In this document: positions 23,338 to 33,212 of the stretch, one piece after another
Layout of the letters: each line of letters starts with the position of its first letter
How positions within the stretch are numbered: position 1 is the stretch's first letter
NCBI RefSeq assembly: GCF_037176765.1
Contig: NC_090034.1
Location: 91,101,000 to 91,164,999, forward strand
Direction: 5' to 3'
DNA length: 64,000 nt
Source of the DNA: Anolis sagrei
Lineage: Eukaryota; Chordata; Lepidosauria; Squamata; Anolidae
Translations under genes and position numbers: made by a program
The notes under the pieces: model-generated
What the model was told of the DNA's origin: nothing
Database searches by the model: none
Seen by the model: the letters and a program-made list of their open reading frames with translations, nothing else

Positions 23338-23520
23338 TTCTGCAGTGGAACTCTCTACCCTGAAGTGTGATGGAGGCTCCTTCTATAGAAGCTTTTAAAC
23401 AGAGGCTGGATGGCTATCCATTGGGGGTGCTTTGAATGTGATTGTCCTGCTTCTTGGCAAGGGGTTGGACTGGATGGCCCATGAGGTCTCTTTCAAATAT
23501 GTGATTCTATGAATTGAGGT
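23338..23520 (+). mobile_element. CR1 LINE 3' region, inverted relative to the previous copy
   Basis: Covers the same CR1 segment as 23079-23300 on the other strand, forming an inverted pair with about 180-bp arms and a 40-base spacer. Confidence 0.82.
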
Positions 23521-23785
23521 AAATAAAATGTACTGCTCCAAATTCAGAAATTGCATTTTTAGAACATAAGTAAGTAGTAAAGAGTGACAAGCAGAGAAGT
23601 AGCAAATGTTGAATACTGCAGACATCAGAGCTTCACATTTTCCTCATTGTCCTAAAATGGCATACCATCTGAACCTAAGAGAACATTTGTGTGTTTTGTG
23701 ATAATATGTTTTAATGTATGTATTTTGTGTTACTTAGTTTATGGTGATGGGATTGGGGAACTGCCCCAGGAGAGCCAAGTAACAT

Positions 23786-23790
23786 TGTTC

Positions 23791-23826
<36 letters not shown>
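23786..23826. repeat. (GTT)n microsatellite
   Basis: About 13 GTT units. Confidence 0.95.
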
Positions 23827-23827
<1 letters not shown>

Positions 23828-23944
23828 GTGGTACATAACCACCTACTACAACACGCCAGGTTAAAAAAAATGACATTTGGGGAAAATATCTGGAGGCTGC
23901 TGTGGTCACTACCCTGTCCCTTTTTAAAAATTGGGACTCAAGTA

Positions 23945-25105
23945 GTTTTGTTGTTGTGTGCCTTCAAGTCATGTTTGATGATGGCCATGATGTGAAATTA
24001 TCAGGGGATTTTCTTTTTAAAAAAAATATTTTTATTGCATTTATTCAATTTAACATAAACACATTAAGTAAACATACCTTTATTACTAAATTATTCCTAT
24101 ACTCTATAACTACTACAAATTCCAACTAACTATAAATCAATTCAGACTTCTCTCAATTTACAAAACAAAAAAATAATCATTAGAATCTGACCAATCCTTA
24201 TAATCAAGTCACTCATTCTTCACTCTCCAAATGCAATATAATCGTAACATATATACAACATGCAAATTCTAAACATGTCCCATCCTTCAATCTTATTCTG
24301 TTTTGGAAGCATAATGATGAGCACTCTTTGAATACTGACCATGGTCCATTCCTGTTGTTTCTCTTTGATACTTTTTTTCCCCTCCCTCTTCCCCTTACCC
24401 TTAGTTTGTGCCCCCTCCACCAGGACCAACCAACTCATGTTGTTTCACCATTCCAAAATATCATTGTTTCTTTTGCTGGCTTATACCCTTTTCCCTCATT
24501 AAACACATACTCGATAAATTTTCCCCATATTTTCCAAAAGTCTGTTTGTTTACATATTCCCTTTTTAATTTTAATATTGCAAGTTAGCTTATCATTAATC
24601 AATATATTCCAAATTTCCTTATACCATTCTTCTAATTGAATTTCTTTTTTTCCTTCCAATTTTTTGCTATCAACAATTTAGCTGCTGTTATCAAATTAGA
24701 AACTAATTCTTTCTCCTCTTGTACGGGAATTATATTATCATGTATAAATAATAAAGCTAATTTTGGTGTAATCTCAGTCTCTATTTTTATTATTGCTCTT
24801 ATTTCTTTGAATGTGCTTTCCCAAAATTTTTGTATAATGTAACATGACCACCACATATGAAGACACGTCCCTATTTCCTGACAACCTCTCCAACACTGAT
24901 TTGAATATTTTTTATCAATCTGATTTAATCTAATAGAGGTTAGATACCACCTCCATATCATTTTGTAGTAATTTTCTTTAATTCTGATAGACATATTTTT
25001 TAGTATTCTCATATTCCATATGTTTGCCCATTCTTGATTATTCATTTTCCCCCTATACTTGACAAGGATTTTCTTGACAAGATTTGCTTAAAGCATATCT
25101 TCAAT
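23945..25105 (-). mobile_element. MIR/CORE-like SINE split by an L1
   Basis: The SINE tail ('gttgttgtgtgccttcaagt') runs to 24015 and resumes at 25066 ('cttgacaagatttgcttaaa'). Confidence 0.6.
24016..25065 (-). mobile_element. L1 LINE, ORF2 C-terminal part
   Basis: Reverse-strand frames of 137 and 74 codons read CWRGCQEIGTCLHMWWSC, NLITAAKLLIAKNWK and EEWYKEIWNILINDKLTC, typical of the L1 ORF2 C-terminus. The two frames are offset near 24640, a single shift. The copy is 5' truncated, has its poly(A) at 24016 and is flanked by the 10-bp duplication GGATTTTCTT (24006-24015 and 25066-25075). Confidence 0.85.
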
Positions 25106-25121
25106 TTCCTTCCTCTTAAGA

Positions 25122-25332
25122 TTTTTTAAAATTGTGATGGAAGTGACTTGAGAAACTGCAAGTCGCTTCCGGTGTGAGAGAATTGTCTGTCTGCAGAGAC
25201 GTTGCCCAGAGGATGCCCGGATGTGTTACCATCCTGTGGGAGGTTTTTCTCATGCCCACACATGCAAAGCTGGAGCTGATAAATGGGAGCTCATCCTGAA
25301 CCACCGACCTTGAGATTTAACTCATTGCACTG
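25122..25332 (-). mobile_element. tRNA-derived SINE, family 2
   Basis: Full body and head. Flanking 11-mers TCCTCTTAAGA and TCCTCTTAGGA differ at one base, fitting a target duplication. Confidence 0.82.
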
Positions 25333-25974
25333 CCAAGGCTCCTCCTCTTAGGATGAGAGAGTGTGACTTGCCACCCAATGAGTTTCCCTGTCTGAGCAGG
25401 AGTTGAAACCTAGCCTCTCAAAATTGCAATGTTCAAAACCACAGACCATGCTGGCTTTATATTCCCCCCACCTTTGTAAAGGGTGAAGGGGGGGGGCTTC
25501 TTTGTGGGCTGTTTCCAAGCTGAGCAACTGATATCTACACAGACATAGCTGAGGCCTCTGCAGCTCAGTTTTATGGGAGCTACTCCAGGTTTTACAGGAG
25601 CAATCAAAGGTGCTGAATCTATTTTGGATCGTTCCCATAAAATACTCCTGTAAAAGTTGCTCCTGGTTTTACAGGGGCATTTTATGGGAATTATCCAAGG
25701 TGCTGAAGCCTTATTCCCAAAATAGTCTCAGTTATGTTGGATAGCTCCTATAAAATCTGGAGTAGTTCCCATAAAAAGTGTGGATGGATTCACCATTCTG
25801 AAATAATGGAACTGCCAACTGCCTCTGTTTCCAAGGCTGGCTTTCTCCTTGGACTAAGATGAGAACACATTTTTATTAGGTAAGCTTTGGGCAGCCAATT
25901 CTCTGCTGAGAAAGGGGCTTCCTATCCTACTCACTGATGTCTTTTAAATGGTTACTGTTATGTTGGTGATCTAA
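25333..25974. other. Unique DNA with inverted and direct sub-repeats
   Basis: 'ttttatgggagctactccag' at 25569 has several inverted or direct echoes to 25780 ('cctgtaaaa', 'tcccataaaa'). Possibly an old palindromic MITE. A G run lies at about 25488. Confidence 0.4.
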
Positions 25975-26115
25975 AGGTGTATCCAGTCATTGAAGTAGTG
26001 GTTTTCTTTAGAGAGTACTGGTTCCTCACCAAACTACAAAACCCAGAATCCTATAGCATTGAGCTACGGCAATAAAAGTGGCTCCAAACTTCATTAATTC
26101 TACAGCGTTGATGCA
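25975..26115. mobile_element. Palindromic MITE family A, partial
   Basis: 'tcctatagcattgagctacg' and 'aacttcattaattctacagc' place it in the family. The left half is decayed. Confidence 0.65.
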
Positions 26116-26220
26116 TCTTTAGTGTATTTTAATATTTGAATCTTTCTGTGTTTTAATTATATTCTATTTAACCTTATATTTCCCAAGCCTCTTTTGGGGG
26201 ATAAAGCTAGCATATAAATA

Positions 26221-26547
26221 GCAAAGGTAAAGGTTTCCCCTGACATGAAGTCTAGTTGTGTCCAACTCTAGGAGGTGGTGCTCATTTCCATTTCTAAGCT
26301 GAAGAGCCGGCATTGTCCATAGACACCTCCAAGTTCATGTGGACTGCATGACTGCATGGAGTGCCTTACCTTCCCGCAGAAGCGATACCTATTGATCTTC
26401 TCACATTTGCATGTTTTCAAACTGCTAGGTTGGCAGAAGCTGGGCCTAACAGTGGGAGCTCACCTCGCTCCCCGGATTCAAACCACCAACCTTTTGGTCA
26501 GCAAGTTCAGCAGCTCAAACTGCTGCACCACCAGGGGGGCTCTTAGG
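26221..26547 (-). mobile_element. Sauria SINE
   Basis: Full length on the reverse strand, from the 'ggtaaaggtttcccctgaca' tail to the tRNA head ('tgctgcaccaccaggggggc'). Flanked by the 9-bp duplication ATATAAATA (26212-26220 and 26548-26556). Confidence 0.9.
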
Positions 26548-26744
26548 ATATAAATACGGTACACTAAATAAGTTAAAACAACAACAGGGGAGATATCATC
26601 TAATACTCTGCCTGGGAAAGTAAAATGTCTTGGGCCAGTCCTGTGTATTGGTTTTTACAAGTATATTGTACCAGCCTTTTATAACCTGGTGCTCTCCAGA
26701 AGTATTGAACTACAAATCCCATCACATTCAACCAACATGTCAAA

Positions 26745-27374
26745 TGCTTCCGGTCCCACAAAGCCCTGAATGGTTTGGGACCCACCTACCTTCATGACCA
26801 CATTTCTGTCCATGCACCTACACGATCCCTTTGATCATCGGGGGAGGGCCTTCTCTGTGGTGGCCCCTAGAACTCACTACCCAGTGAGATTAGGCAAGCA
26901 CCCACTTTGGCAGCCCTCAGGAATAGCCTAAAAACTTGGCTTTTTCGGTGTGCCTTCAAGATTGAACTACAAGTCCCTTACCTTTGACCAACTCAGCACA
27001 TAATGTCTTTCGATGCACTTTAGATCACCCTTCAGTGAATTAAATCCCATTGTTTGTCCCCTCCGAACTTCCCATCAGATACATTACCCTGCTCGTCCAT
27101 CTCAACCAGGGTTTTAAAATCCTATCCGTTGTATTCGGCCCTGCCCACTTGGTTCAATGTTTTGTTATTTTGTTCATACTCTGTGTTTATTTTGTATTAT
27201 CTCTTTTTTATTGATTTTATTATTGTGTTTATTTGACGTATTATCTTATGATAATACATCAAATAAACACAATAAAATCTTATGAGATTTTTTGCTCTGT
27301 TATAATTTGTTTGGCATGGCCTCATGTTAGCCGCACTGAGTCCCCTTGGGGAGATGGAGGTGGGGTATAAATAA

Positions 27375-27410
<36 letters not shown>
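26745..27410 (+). mobile_element. L2-like LINE 3' end
   Basis: 'cacaaagccctgaatggttt' and 'ttctctgtggtggcccctag' match the RT C-terminal region of other copies. The 3' end 'agtccccttggggagatgga' runs into (AAT)n at 27376-27412. Frame broken. Confidence 0.8.
27214..27278. repeat. 30-bp hairpin inside the L2-like 3' UTR
   Basis: 27214-27245 and 27250-27278 are reverse complements except for about one mismatch and small length differences, with a 4-base loop. Other L2-like copies here lack it. Confidence 0.85.
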
Positions 27411-27413
<3 letters not shown>

Positions 27414-28010
27414 TAAATGGGAGGCAAAGTCAGTTAAATGTTTTGAAAATACCAGGTTGGAAATGGTTGTCTGAAAAGATGTTGTTATGTCACTCTGAAC
27501 CTGGCCTTCACACATTGATGATGATGCTCATATTGAGTCTAGAAAGAAGAATTAATTGGCCATCCTGCTCCAATTTAAACTACTTTCCTGTACGTGACCA
27601 CTATGGTCAATAAAACGGGGGCAATGGTATAGAGAACACTGGTTTCCTTGTTATTTCTCTCCCCCACCCACACTTCCTGTTCATTCGAAAGTTATTAGTA
27701 ATGGTATAAGGAACAAGCTTATGAAAAGGTGGTGGTGGGGGGGGGGGGGGGGGAAGGATAAAGATTAATCCAATTAGTCAAAACCTCAAGATAAAAGATA
27801 TTATTTATTAGGGGTGTTGTTAAAAGAGAAAGTGGTACACGAGTATGGCATGGGAGCAGGTGCTGGGGCATGAAAATAAGACAGACTTGGGAAGGAATTA
27901 ACTGAGTTGCTAAAGGTCTCAATAAATGAACCAGAATCCCTTGGATCTTCCAGTCAAGCATAAATTCATCCATATAGGGCCACCATAGCTCACTTTAAGG
28001 TGGGGTTGCT
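27411..28010. other. Unique DNA with a long poly-G tract
   Basis: GGT repeats followed by about 20 G lie at 27730-27755, with G-quadruplex potential. No gene is recognised. Confidence 0.5.
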
Positions 28011-28990
28011 ATGTTCATTGCCTTAGCAACCAGAGGAGGGTGACTAAAGTGATCAAGGGTCTGGAGAATAAGTCCCACGAGGAGCGGCTTAAAGAGCTGG
28101 TCATGTTTAGCCTTCAAAAGAGAAAGCTGAGAGAAGACATGATGGCCATGTATAAATATGTGAGAGGAAGTCATAGGAGGAGGGAGCAAGCTTGTTTTCA
28201 CTGTCCTGGAGACTAAGATGTGGAGCAATGGCTTCAAACTACAGGAAAGGAGATTCCACCTGAACATTAGGAAGAACTTCCTGACTGTGAGAGCTGTTCA
28301 GCAGTGGAACTCTCTGCCCCAAAGTATGGTGGAGGCTCCTTCTTTGGAGGCTTTTAAACAGAGGCTGAATGGGTTGTTGTAGATTTTTCGGGCTGTATGG
28401 CCATGTTCTAGAGGTATTCTCTCCTGACGTTTGCTTGTATCTATGGCAGGCATCCTCAGAGGTTGTGAAGTCTGTTGGAACTAGGGAAATGGGGTTTATA
28501 TATCTGTGGAATGTCTAGGATGGGAGAAAGAACTCTTCTCTGTTTGAGATAGGTGTGGATGTTCCAATTGGCCATCTTGATTAGCATTTGGTTACCTGAC
28601 AATTTTTAGGTGTGCCCTGTTACTACCTGGGGGAATTCTTTGTTGAGAGGTGATTGTTTCTTGTCTGGAGTTCCCCTGTGTTTGAGTGTTTTTTATTTAC
28701 TGTTACAATTTTAGAGGTTTTTTTTTAATACTGGTAGCCAGATTTTGTTCATTTTCATGGTTTCTTCCTTTCTGTTGAAATTGTCCACATGCTTGTGGAT
28801 TTCAGTGGCTTCTCTGTGTAGCCTGACGTGGTAGTAGTTAGAGTGGTCCAGCATTTCTGTGTTCTCAAATATTATGCTATGTCCAGGTTGGTTTATCAGG
28901 TGCTCTGCTATGGCTGACTTCTCTGGTTGAATGTGTTTTTCCTGCTTCTTAACAAAGGGTTGGACTGGATGGCCCACGAGGTCTCTTCCA
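28011..28990 (+). mobile_element. CR1 LINE 3' region split by a Penelope-like element
   Basis: 28011-28372 holds CR1 sequence ('gaacattaggaagaacttcc', 'ttttaaacagaggctgaatg'). It resumes at about 28936 ('cctgcttcttaacaaagggt') to 28990. About 25 bases of the expected CR1 sequence are missing at the junction. Confidence 0.8.
28373..28935 (-). mobile_element. Penelope-like element with the C-terminal coding region
   Basis: On the reverse strand a frame (about 28711-28935) reads QPEKSAIAEHLINQPGH, then NTEMLDHSNYYHVRLHREA and NNFNRKEE-like NFNRKEETMKMNKIW, the GIY-YIG-linked C-terminus of Penelope-like polyproteins. The 3' UTR follows to the 'acctacaacaacccattcag' end. The frame is open but the element is strongly 5' truncated. 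Confidence 0.82.
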
Positions 28991-29062
28991 ACTCAATGAT
29001 CATGGCCATACAGCCCAAAAAACCTCATCTATGGCAGGCATCCTCAGAGGATGTGAGGTCTT
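28991..29062. mobile_element. Rearranged Penelope-like fragment
   Basis: 'catggccatacagcccaaaa' (forward) abuts 'catctatggcaggcatcctc' (reverse), a miniature of the fold-back units. Confidence 0.5.
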
Positions 29063-29389
29063 AGGAAGCTATTTCTTGGTTGAAGTTATTGGCATGCTGG
29101 CTGATATCAGAACAGGGGATGGGCTGGAGATGTCACTATTTTGGTCCTTTCATTGCTGGCTGCTGCTTCCTGGTGGATATCAGGGTATAAACAGTATAAT
29201 TTCTCCCGTGGTGCTGGGCATATTAACTAATTAACTAACTAACTCATTAATTAACATGGTTCTTGCAATTCACATAATATATCCTTTTCTGGTTCTTTTT
29301 TTTGTACTGTTTGTTTGAGTTATAATTTTTGTTCTTTTGAAAACAAAATTAAATGTACTTATTACAAGAAAAAAAACTATCCTCAAGAT
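29063..29389. other. Unique DNA
   Basis: Nothing recognised beyond an AACTAATT-rich stretch at about 29225. Confidence 0.4.
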
Positions 29390-29712
29390 TGGGTTGTTGT
29401 AGGTTTTTTCAGGCTGTATGGCCATGTTCTAGAGCCATTCTCTCCTGACGTTTCGCCGGCATCTATGGCAAGCATCCTCAGAGGTAGTGAGGTCTGTTGG
29501 AGCTAGGAAAAAAGGTTTATATATCTGTGGAATGACCAGGGTAGGACAAAGGACTCTTGTCTGCTGGAGCTAGGTGTGAATGTTTCAGCTGACTACCTTG
29601 ATTAGCATTTGATGGCCTGGCAGGGCCTGGAGCAATCTTTTGTTGAGAGGTGATTAGATGTCCCAGATCGTTTTCTCTCTGTTTTTTTGCTGTTGTAATT
29701 TTGAGTTTTATC
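29390..29712 (-). mobile_element. Penelope-like element 3' part
   Basis: 'gggttgttgtaggttttttc' through 'gaggtctgttggagctagga' to the T-rich region. No coding sequence is retained. Confidence 0.7.
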
Positions 29713-29868
29713 CCCAGGATTCTATAGCACTTAGCTATAGTAGTTTAAGTGGCATCAAACTACATTAAATCAACTATGTAAATCAGGCATGGGCACTCCA
29801 GGTGTCTTGGACTTCAACTCCCACAATTCCTAACCGTCTCAGGCCCTTTCATTTCTCCCCTCTGCAGA
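29713..29868. mobile_element. Two MITE fragments side by side
   Basis: 29713-29785 is family A ('gattctatagcacttagcta'). 29786-29868 is one arm of the hAT palindrome family C ('caggcatgggcactccaggt'). Confidence 0.55.
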
Positions 29869-29869
29869 C

Positions 29870-30800
29870 TAAATCGACCAGAGAAGTCAGCCATAGCAGA
29901 GCAACCTGGACAGAGCATATTATTTGAGAACACAGAAATGCTGGACCACTCTAACAACCACCGTGTCCGACTACACAGAGAAGCCATTGATATCCACCAG
30001 CTGTGGACAATTTCAACAGAAAGGAGGAAACCATGAAAATGAACAAAATCTGGCTACCAGTATTTAAAAAACCCTAAAATCAGGACAGTAAGTAAAGAAT
30101 AACACAATGAAAATAGGGGAATTCCAGACAGGAAACCATCAGGGCCAGCTAACACTTTCCAACAAAGGATTCCCTCAGTCAGGAAGCAGCCAGACTTTGA
30201 AGCTGGAAGGCTATTCAATGCTGATCAAGGTGGCCAACTGCAACATTCACACTTGCCTCCAACAGATAAGAGTTCTTTCTCCCACCGTGGACACTATTCC
30301 ACATAACAATAATAGTAATAATAATTACTTTAGTTTTGTATCCCGCCACCATCTCTTTGAAGGGATTCAGGGTGGCTTACATGGGGACAATACAGAGATT
30401 AAAATATAACACAATTAAAAATTTGCAAATACAAACATCATAAAACAAAACTATCAACAAATAGCCAATAGCCTAAATGTAGTGGTCATATAGTGAGCTA
30501 AGAGGCGAGGCAGGGGCTTGTGCAATGCAGTTGCAAGGACAGGGCTGGTGAAAAAGTGAAGGAGCCAGATGATAAATTGGGCTAGAAGGGTGAAGTCAAT
30601 TACAGTCATACAACTATAGGGCAGGGGCAGTGGTAAAGTGCAAGAGGCAGATACTGAGTTGTAGCCGGAGGGGCCAAAAGATATATAAACCCCACTTACT
30701 CAGTTTTCAATAAACATCACAACTTCTGCTATAGATGTGGTCAAAACATCATGTCAGAATGCTTCTAGAATATGGCCATAAAGCCCAGAATACTCAGAGA
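29870..30800 (+). mobile_element. Penelope-like element split by an L2-like LINE
   Basis: 29870-30303 encodes remnants of the same C-terminus ('agagaagtcagccatagcag') and part of the 3' UTR. It resumes at about 30673 ('gatatataaaccccacttac') to 30800. The reading frame is broken. Confidence 0.75.
30304..30672 (-). mobile_element. L2-like LINE 3' tail
   Basis: 'agggattcagggtggcttac' preceded by an AAT-rich tail, in reverse orientation, sitting inside the PLE. Confidence 0.7.
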
Positions 30801-30805
30801 AACCC

Positions 30806-30806
<1 letters not shown>

Positions 30807-30846
<40 letters not shown>
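30807..30846. repeat. (TTA)n microsatellite
   Basis: About 13 units, forming the tail of the LINE that follows. Confidence 0.95.
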
Positions 30847-30990
30847 GAAACACAGCAAGATTAATACACAGCAAACAAGATCACTATGCTGGTTGTTGTA
30901 TTGGATCACACATCGGACTTTTCCCAAGTGTCTAGGACTATGTGACGTATCAGCGAATAATGCATGCAGATCCCAGTAGGGTTAAGTAGC
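30847..30990 (-). mobile_element. Possible R4/Dong-like LINE 3' end
   Basis: The reverse strand reads TLLGSACIIR near a stop and 'tcacatagtcctagacactt', which I recall as the 3' end of a common lizard LINE of the R2/R4 group. The assignment is from memory and tentative. Confidence 0.4.
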
Positions 30991-31106
30991 CTTCTTCTTC
31001 TTCTTCTTCTTTTTCTTCTTCTTCTTCTTCTTCTTCTTCTTCTTCTTCTTCTTCTTCTTCTTCTTCTCCTTCTTCTCCTCCTCCTTCTTCTTCCTCTTCC
31101 TCTTCT

Positions 31107-31138
<32 letters not shown>

Positions 31139-31216
31139 CTCCTCTTCTTCTTCTTCTTCTTCTTCTTCTTCTTCTTCTTCTTCTTCTTCTTCTTCTTCTT
31201 CTTCTTCTTCTTCTTC
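30991..31216. repeat. (TTC)n / (GAA)n expansion, 226 bp
   Basis: Two long TTC runs flank a CCT/CTT-rich middle (about 31065-31145). It is purely polypyrimidine on the + strand. Confidence 0.97.
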
Positions 31217-31491
31217 CCAGTGGTAGCTGGTGGCTTCCATGTGAATGGAGCAGTGAATCCATGGTTAAATCCTGATCTCAAAGGCTCTCAAGCTATTTAA
31301 AGAAAGGGAAAGCGTTCAGCACCTTGGAGAGCTTCTATGAGGTTCCAGCCTTGTACTACAGCCCTGGCATTGAAATCCCCAATGATTGTGGAAATTCATG
31401 GTATTAACTTGGGCAAATCACACTCTCTCGGCCACAGGAGGAGTCCAATATGAGCTCAAAACAGTGATCCAGGTTGTGACCTGCTTCCTCA
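31217..31491. other. Unique DNA
   Basis: Nothing recognised apart from a possible SINE core remnant at about 31405. Confidence 0.4.
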
Positions 31492-31499
31492 CCTAAAAG

Positions 31500-32768
31500 T
31501 AGTGTTTCTCAACCTGGGGGTGGGACCCCTGGGGGGTCACGAGGGGGTGTCAGAGGAGATGCCAAAGACCATCAGAAAACAATATTTTCTGTTGGTCATG
31601 GCGGTTCTGTGTGGGAAGTTTGGCACATTTCTATCATTGGTGGAGTTCAGAATGCTCTTTGATTGTTGGTGAACTATACATTCCAGCAACCACAACTCCC
31701 AAATGTCAAGGTCTATATTCCCCAAACTCCACCAGGGTTCACATTTGGGAATATTGAGTATTCGTGCCAAGTTTGGTCCAGATCCATCATTGTTTGAGTC
31801 CACAGTGCTCTCTGGATGTAGATGAACTACAACTCCAAAACTCAAGATCAATGCCCACCAAACCCTTACAGTATTTTCTGTTGATCATGGGAGATCTGTG
31901 TGCCAAGTTTGGTTCAATTCCATCATTGGTGGAGTTCAGAATGCTCTTTGATTGTAGGTGAACTATAAATCCCAGCAACCACAACTCCCAAATGTCAAGG
32001 TCTATTTTCCCCAAACTCCACCAGTGATCCCGTTTCGTAATATTGTGTATCTGTGCCAAGTTTGGTCCAGATCCATCATTGTTTGAGTCCAAAGTGCTCT
32101 CTGGATGTAGGTGAACTACAACTCCAAACACTCAAGATCAATGCCCACCAAACCCTTCCAGTATTTTCTGTTGGTCATGGGAGTAAAGGGGGCCAAGTTT
32201 GGTTCAATTCCATCATTGGTGGAGTTCAGAATGCTCTTTGATTGTAGGTGAACTATAAATCCCAGCAACCACAACTCCCAAATGTCAAGGTCTATTTTCC
32301 CCAAACTCCACCAGTGATCCCGTTTCGTAATATTGTGTATCTGTGCCAAGTTTGGTCCAGATCCATCATTGTTTGAGTCCAAAGTGCTCTCTGGATGTAG
32401 GTGAACTACAACTCCAAACACTCAAGATCAATGCCCACCAAACCCTTCCAGTATTTTCTGTTGGTCATGGGAGTAAAGGGGGCCAAGTTTGGTTCAATTC
32501 CATCATTGGTGGAGTTCAGAATGCTCTTTGATTGTAGGGGAACTATAAATCCCAGCAACTACAACTCCAAAATGACAAAATGAACTCCCCCTCAACCCCA
32601 ACAGTGGTCCAGTGAATGAAAATACATCCTGCATAACAGATATTTACATTATGATTCATAACAGTAGCAAAATTAGTTATGAAGTAGCAACAAAAATAAT
32701 TTTATGGTTGGTGGTCACAACAACATGAGGGAACTGTATTAAGGGGTTAGGAAGGTTGAGAAACAGTG
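31500..32768 (+). mobile_element. hAT-type non-autonomous transposon, family B, with internal duplication
   Basis: Ends TAGTGTTTCTCAACC and GGTTGAGAAACAGTG; 8-bp flanks CCTAAAAG (31492-31499) and CCTTAAAG (32769-32776) differ at one base, diagnostic of hAT insertion. No transposase is encoded. Confidence 0.88.
31959..32538. repeat. 290-bp tandem duplication inside the hAT element
   Basis: 31959-32248 and 32249-32538 look almost identical (62-codon frames at 32053 and 32343 give the same peptide). The element copies at 33257 and 41010 lack it. Confidence 0.92.
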
Positions 32769-32776
32769 CCTTAAAG

Positions 32777-32896
32777 GCTCACTTGACTCCTTTATAGTAT
32801 CTAGTAAAGAATTGCTGGAGTCATGCAGGAGGCACGCTCTGAACAGAAGCCCCCCCCCCCCCCCTCCAAAGACAGCCATGTGATAGCTCCTCTTGA
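32777..32896. other. Unique DNA with a poly-C tract
   Basis: A C run of about 17 lies at 32850-32866, just before the GC-box segment. Confidence 0.6.
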
Positions 32897-33133
32897 GGCC
32901 CCGCCCACTCACCTTCTAGCCCCGCCCCTTGGGAGATCTATTGGGTGGAGGGTGACCGGGCTCTCCATTCCAATTCTGTGATACACTCAGTAGGATTGGA
33001 TAGAGGAGGAGAAGCAAGGATCCTGGAAAAGATCAAAGAAGAGAGATCCACTTTCCCTTTGCAGCTGGAGAAGGAAGAGACAGCTGAAGTTAGTGTAAGG
33101 ATGCAGTAGCCTCACTTTCCTTTCCTGGTAAGT
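32897..33133 (+). promoter_or_regulatory. Possible GC-box promoter with a first exon and splice donor
   Basis: Two CCCCGCCC boxes lie at about 32899 and 32920 in otherwise AT-rich DNA. They are followed by about 180 bases of non-repeat sequence that ends in a strong 5' splice site, CTG|GTAAGT (donor GT at 33128). The segment sits between two hAT insertions. It could be a 5' noncoding exon of the FFAR3-like gene 20 kb downstream or an unrelated transcript. This is inference only. Confidence 0.25.
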
Positions 33134-33212
33134 CTCAAGAAGGGTGTGTTTGTGTGTATGATGCATGTGAGTCTGTCCCAATGTTATGCTTCCCATTTAT
33201 TTTGACAGAAGC

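Noticed and set aside
30906-31281. Poly-Glu, poly-Arg, poly-Lys and poly-Leu frames
   Set aside because: Translation of the (TTC/GAA)n microsatellite; not a gene.
31787-32583. Repeated 62-114 codon frames that look like a small protein family
   Set aside because: They are translations of a non-autonomous hAT element and its internal duplication.
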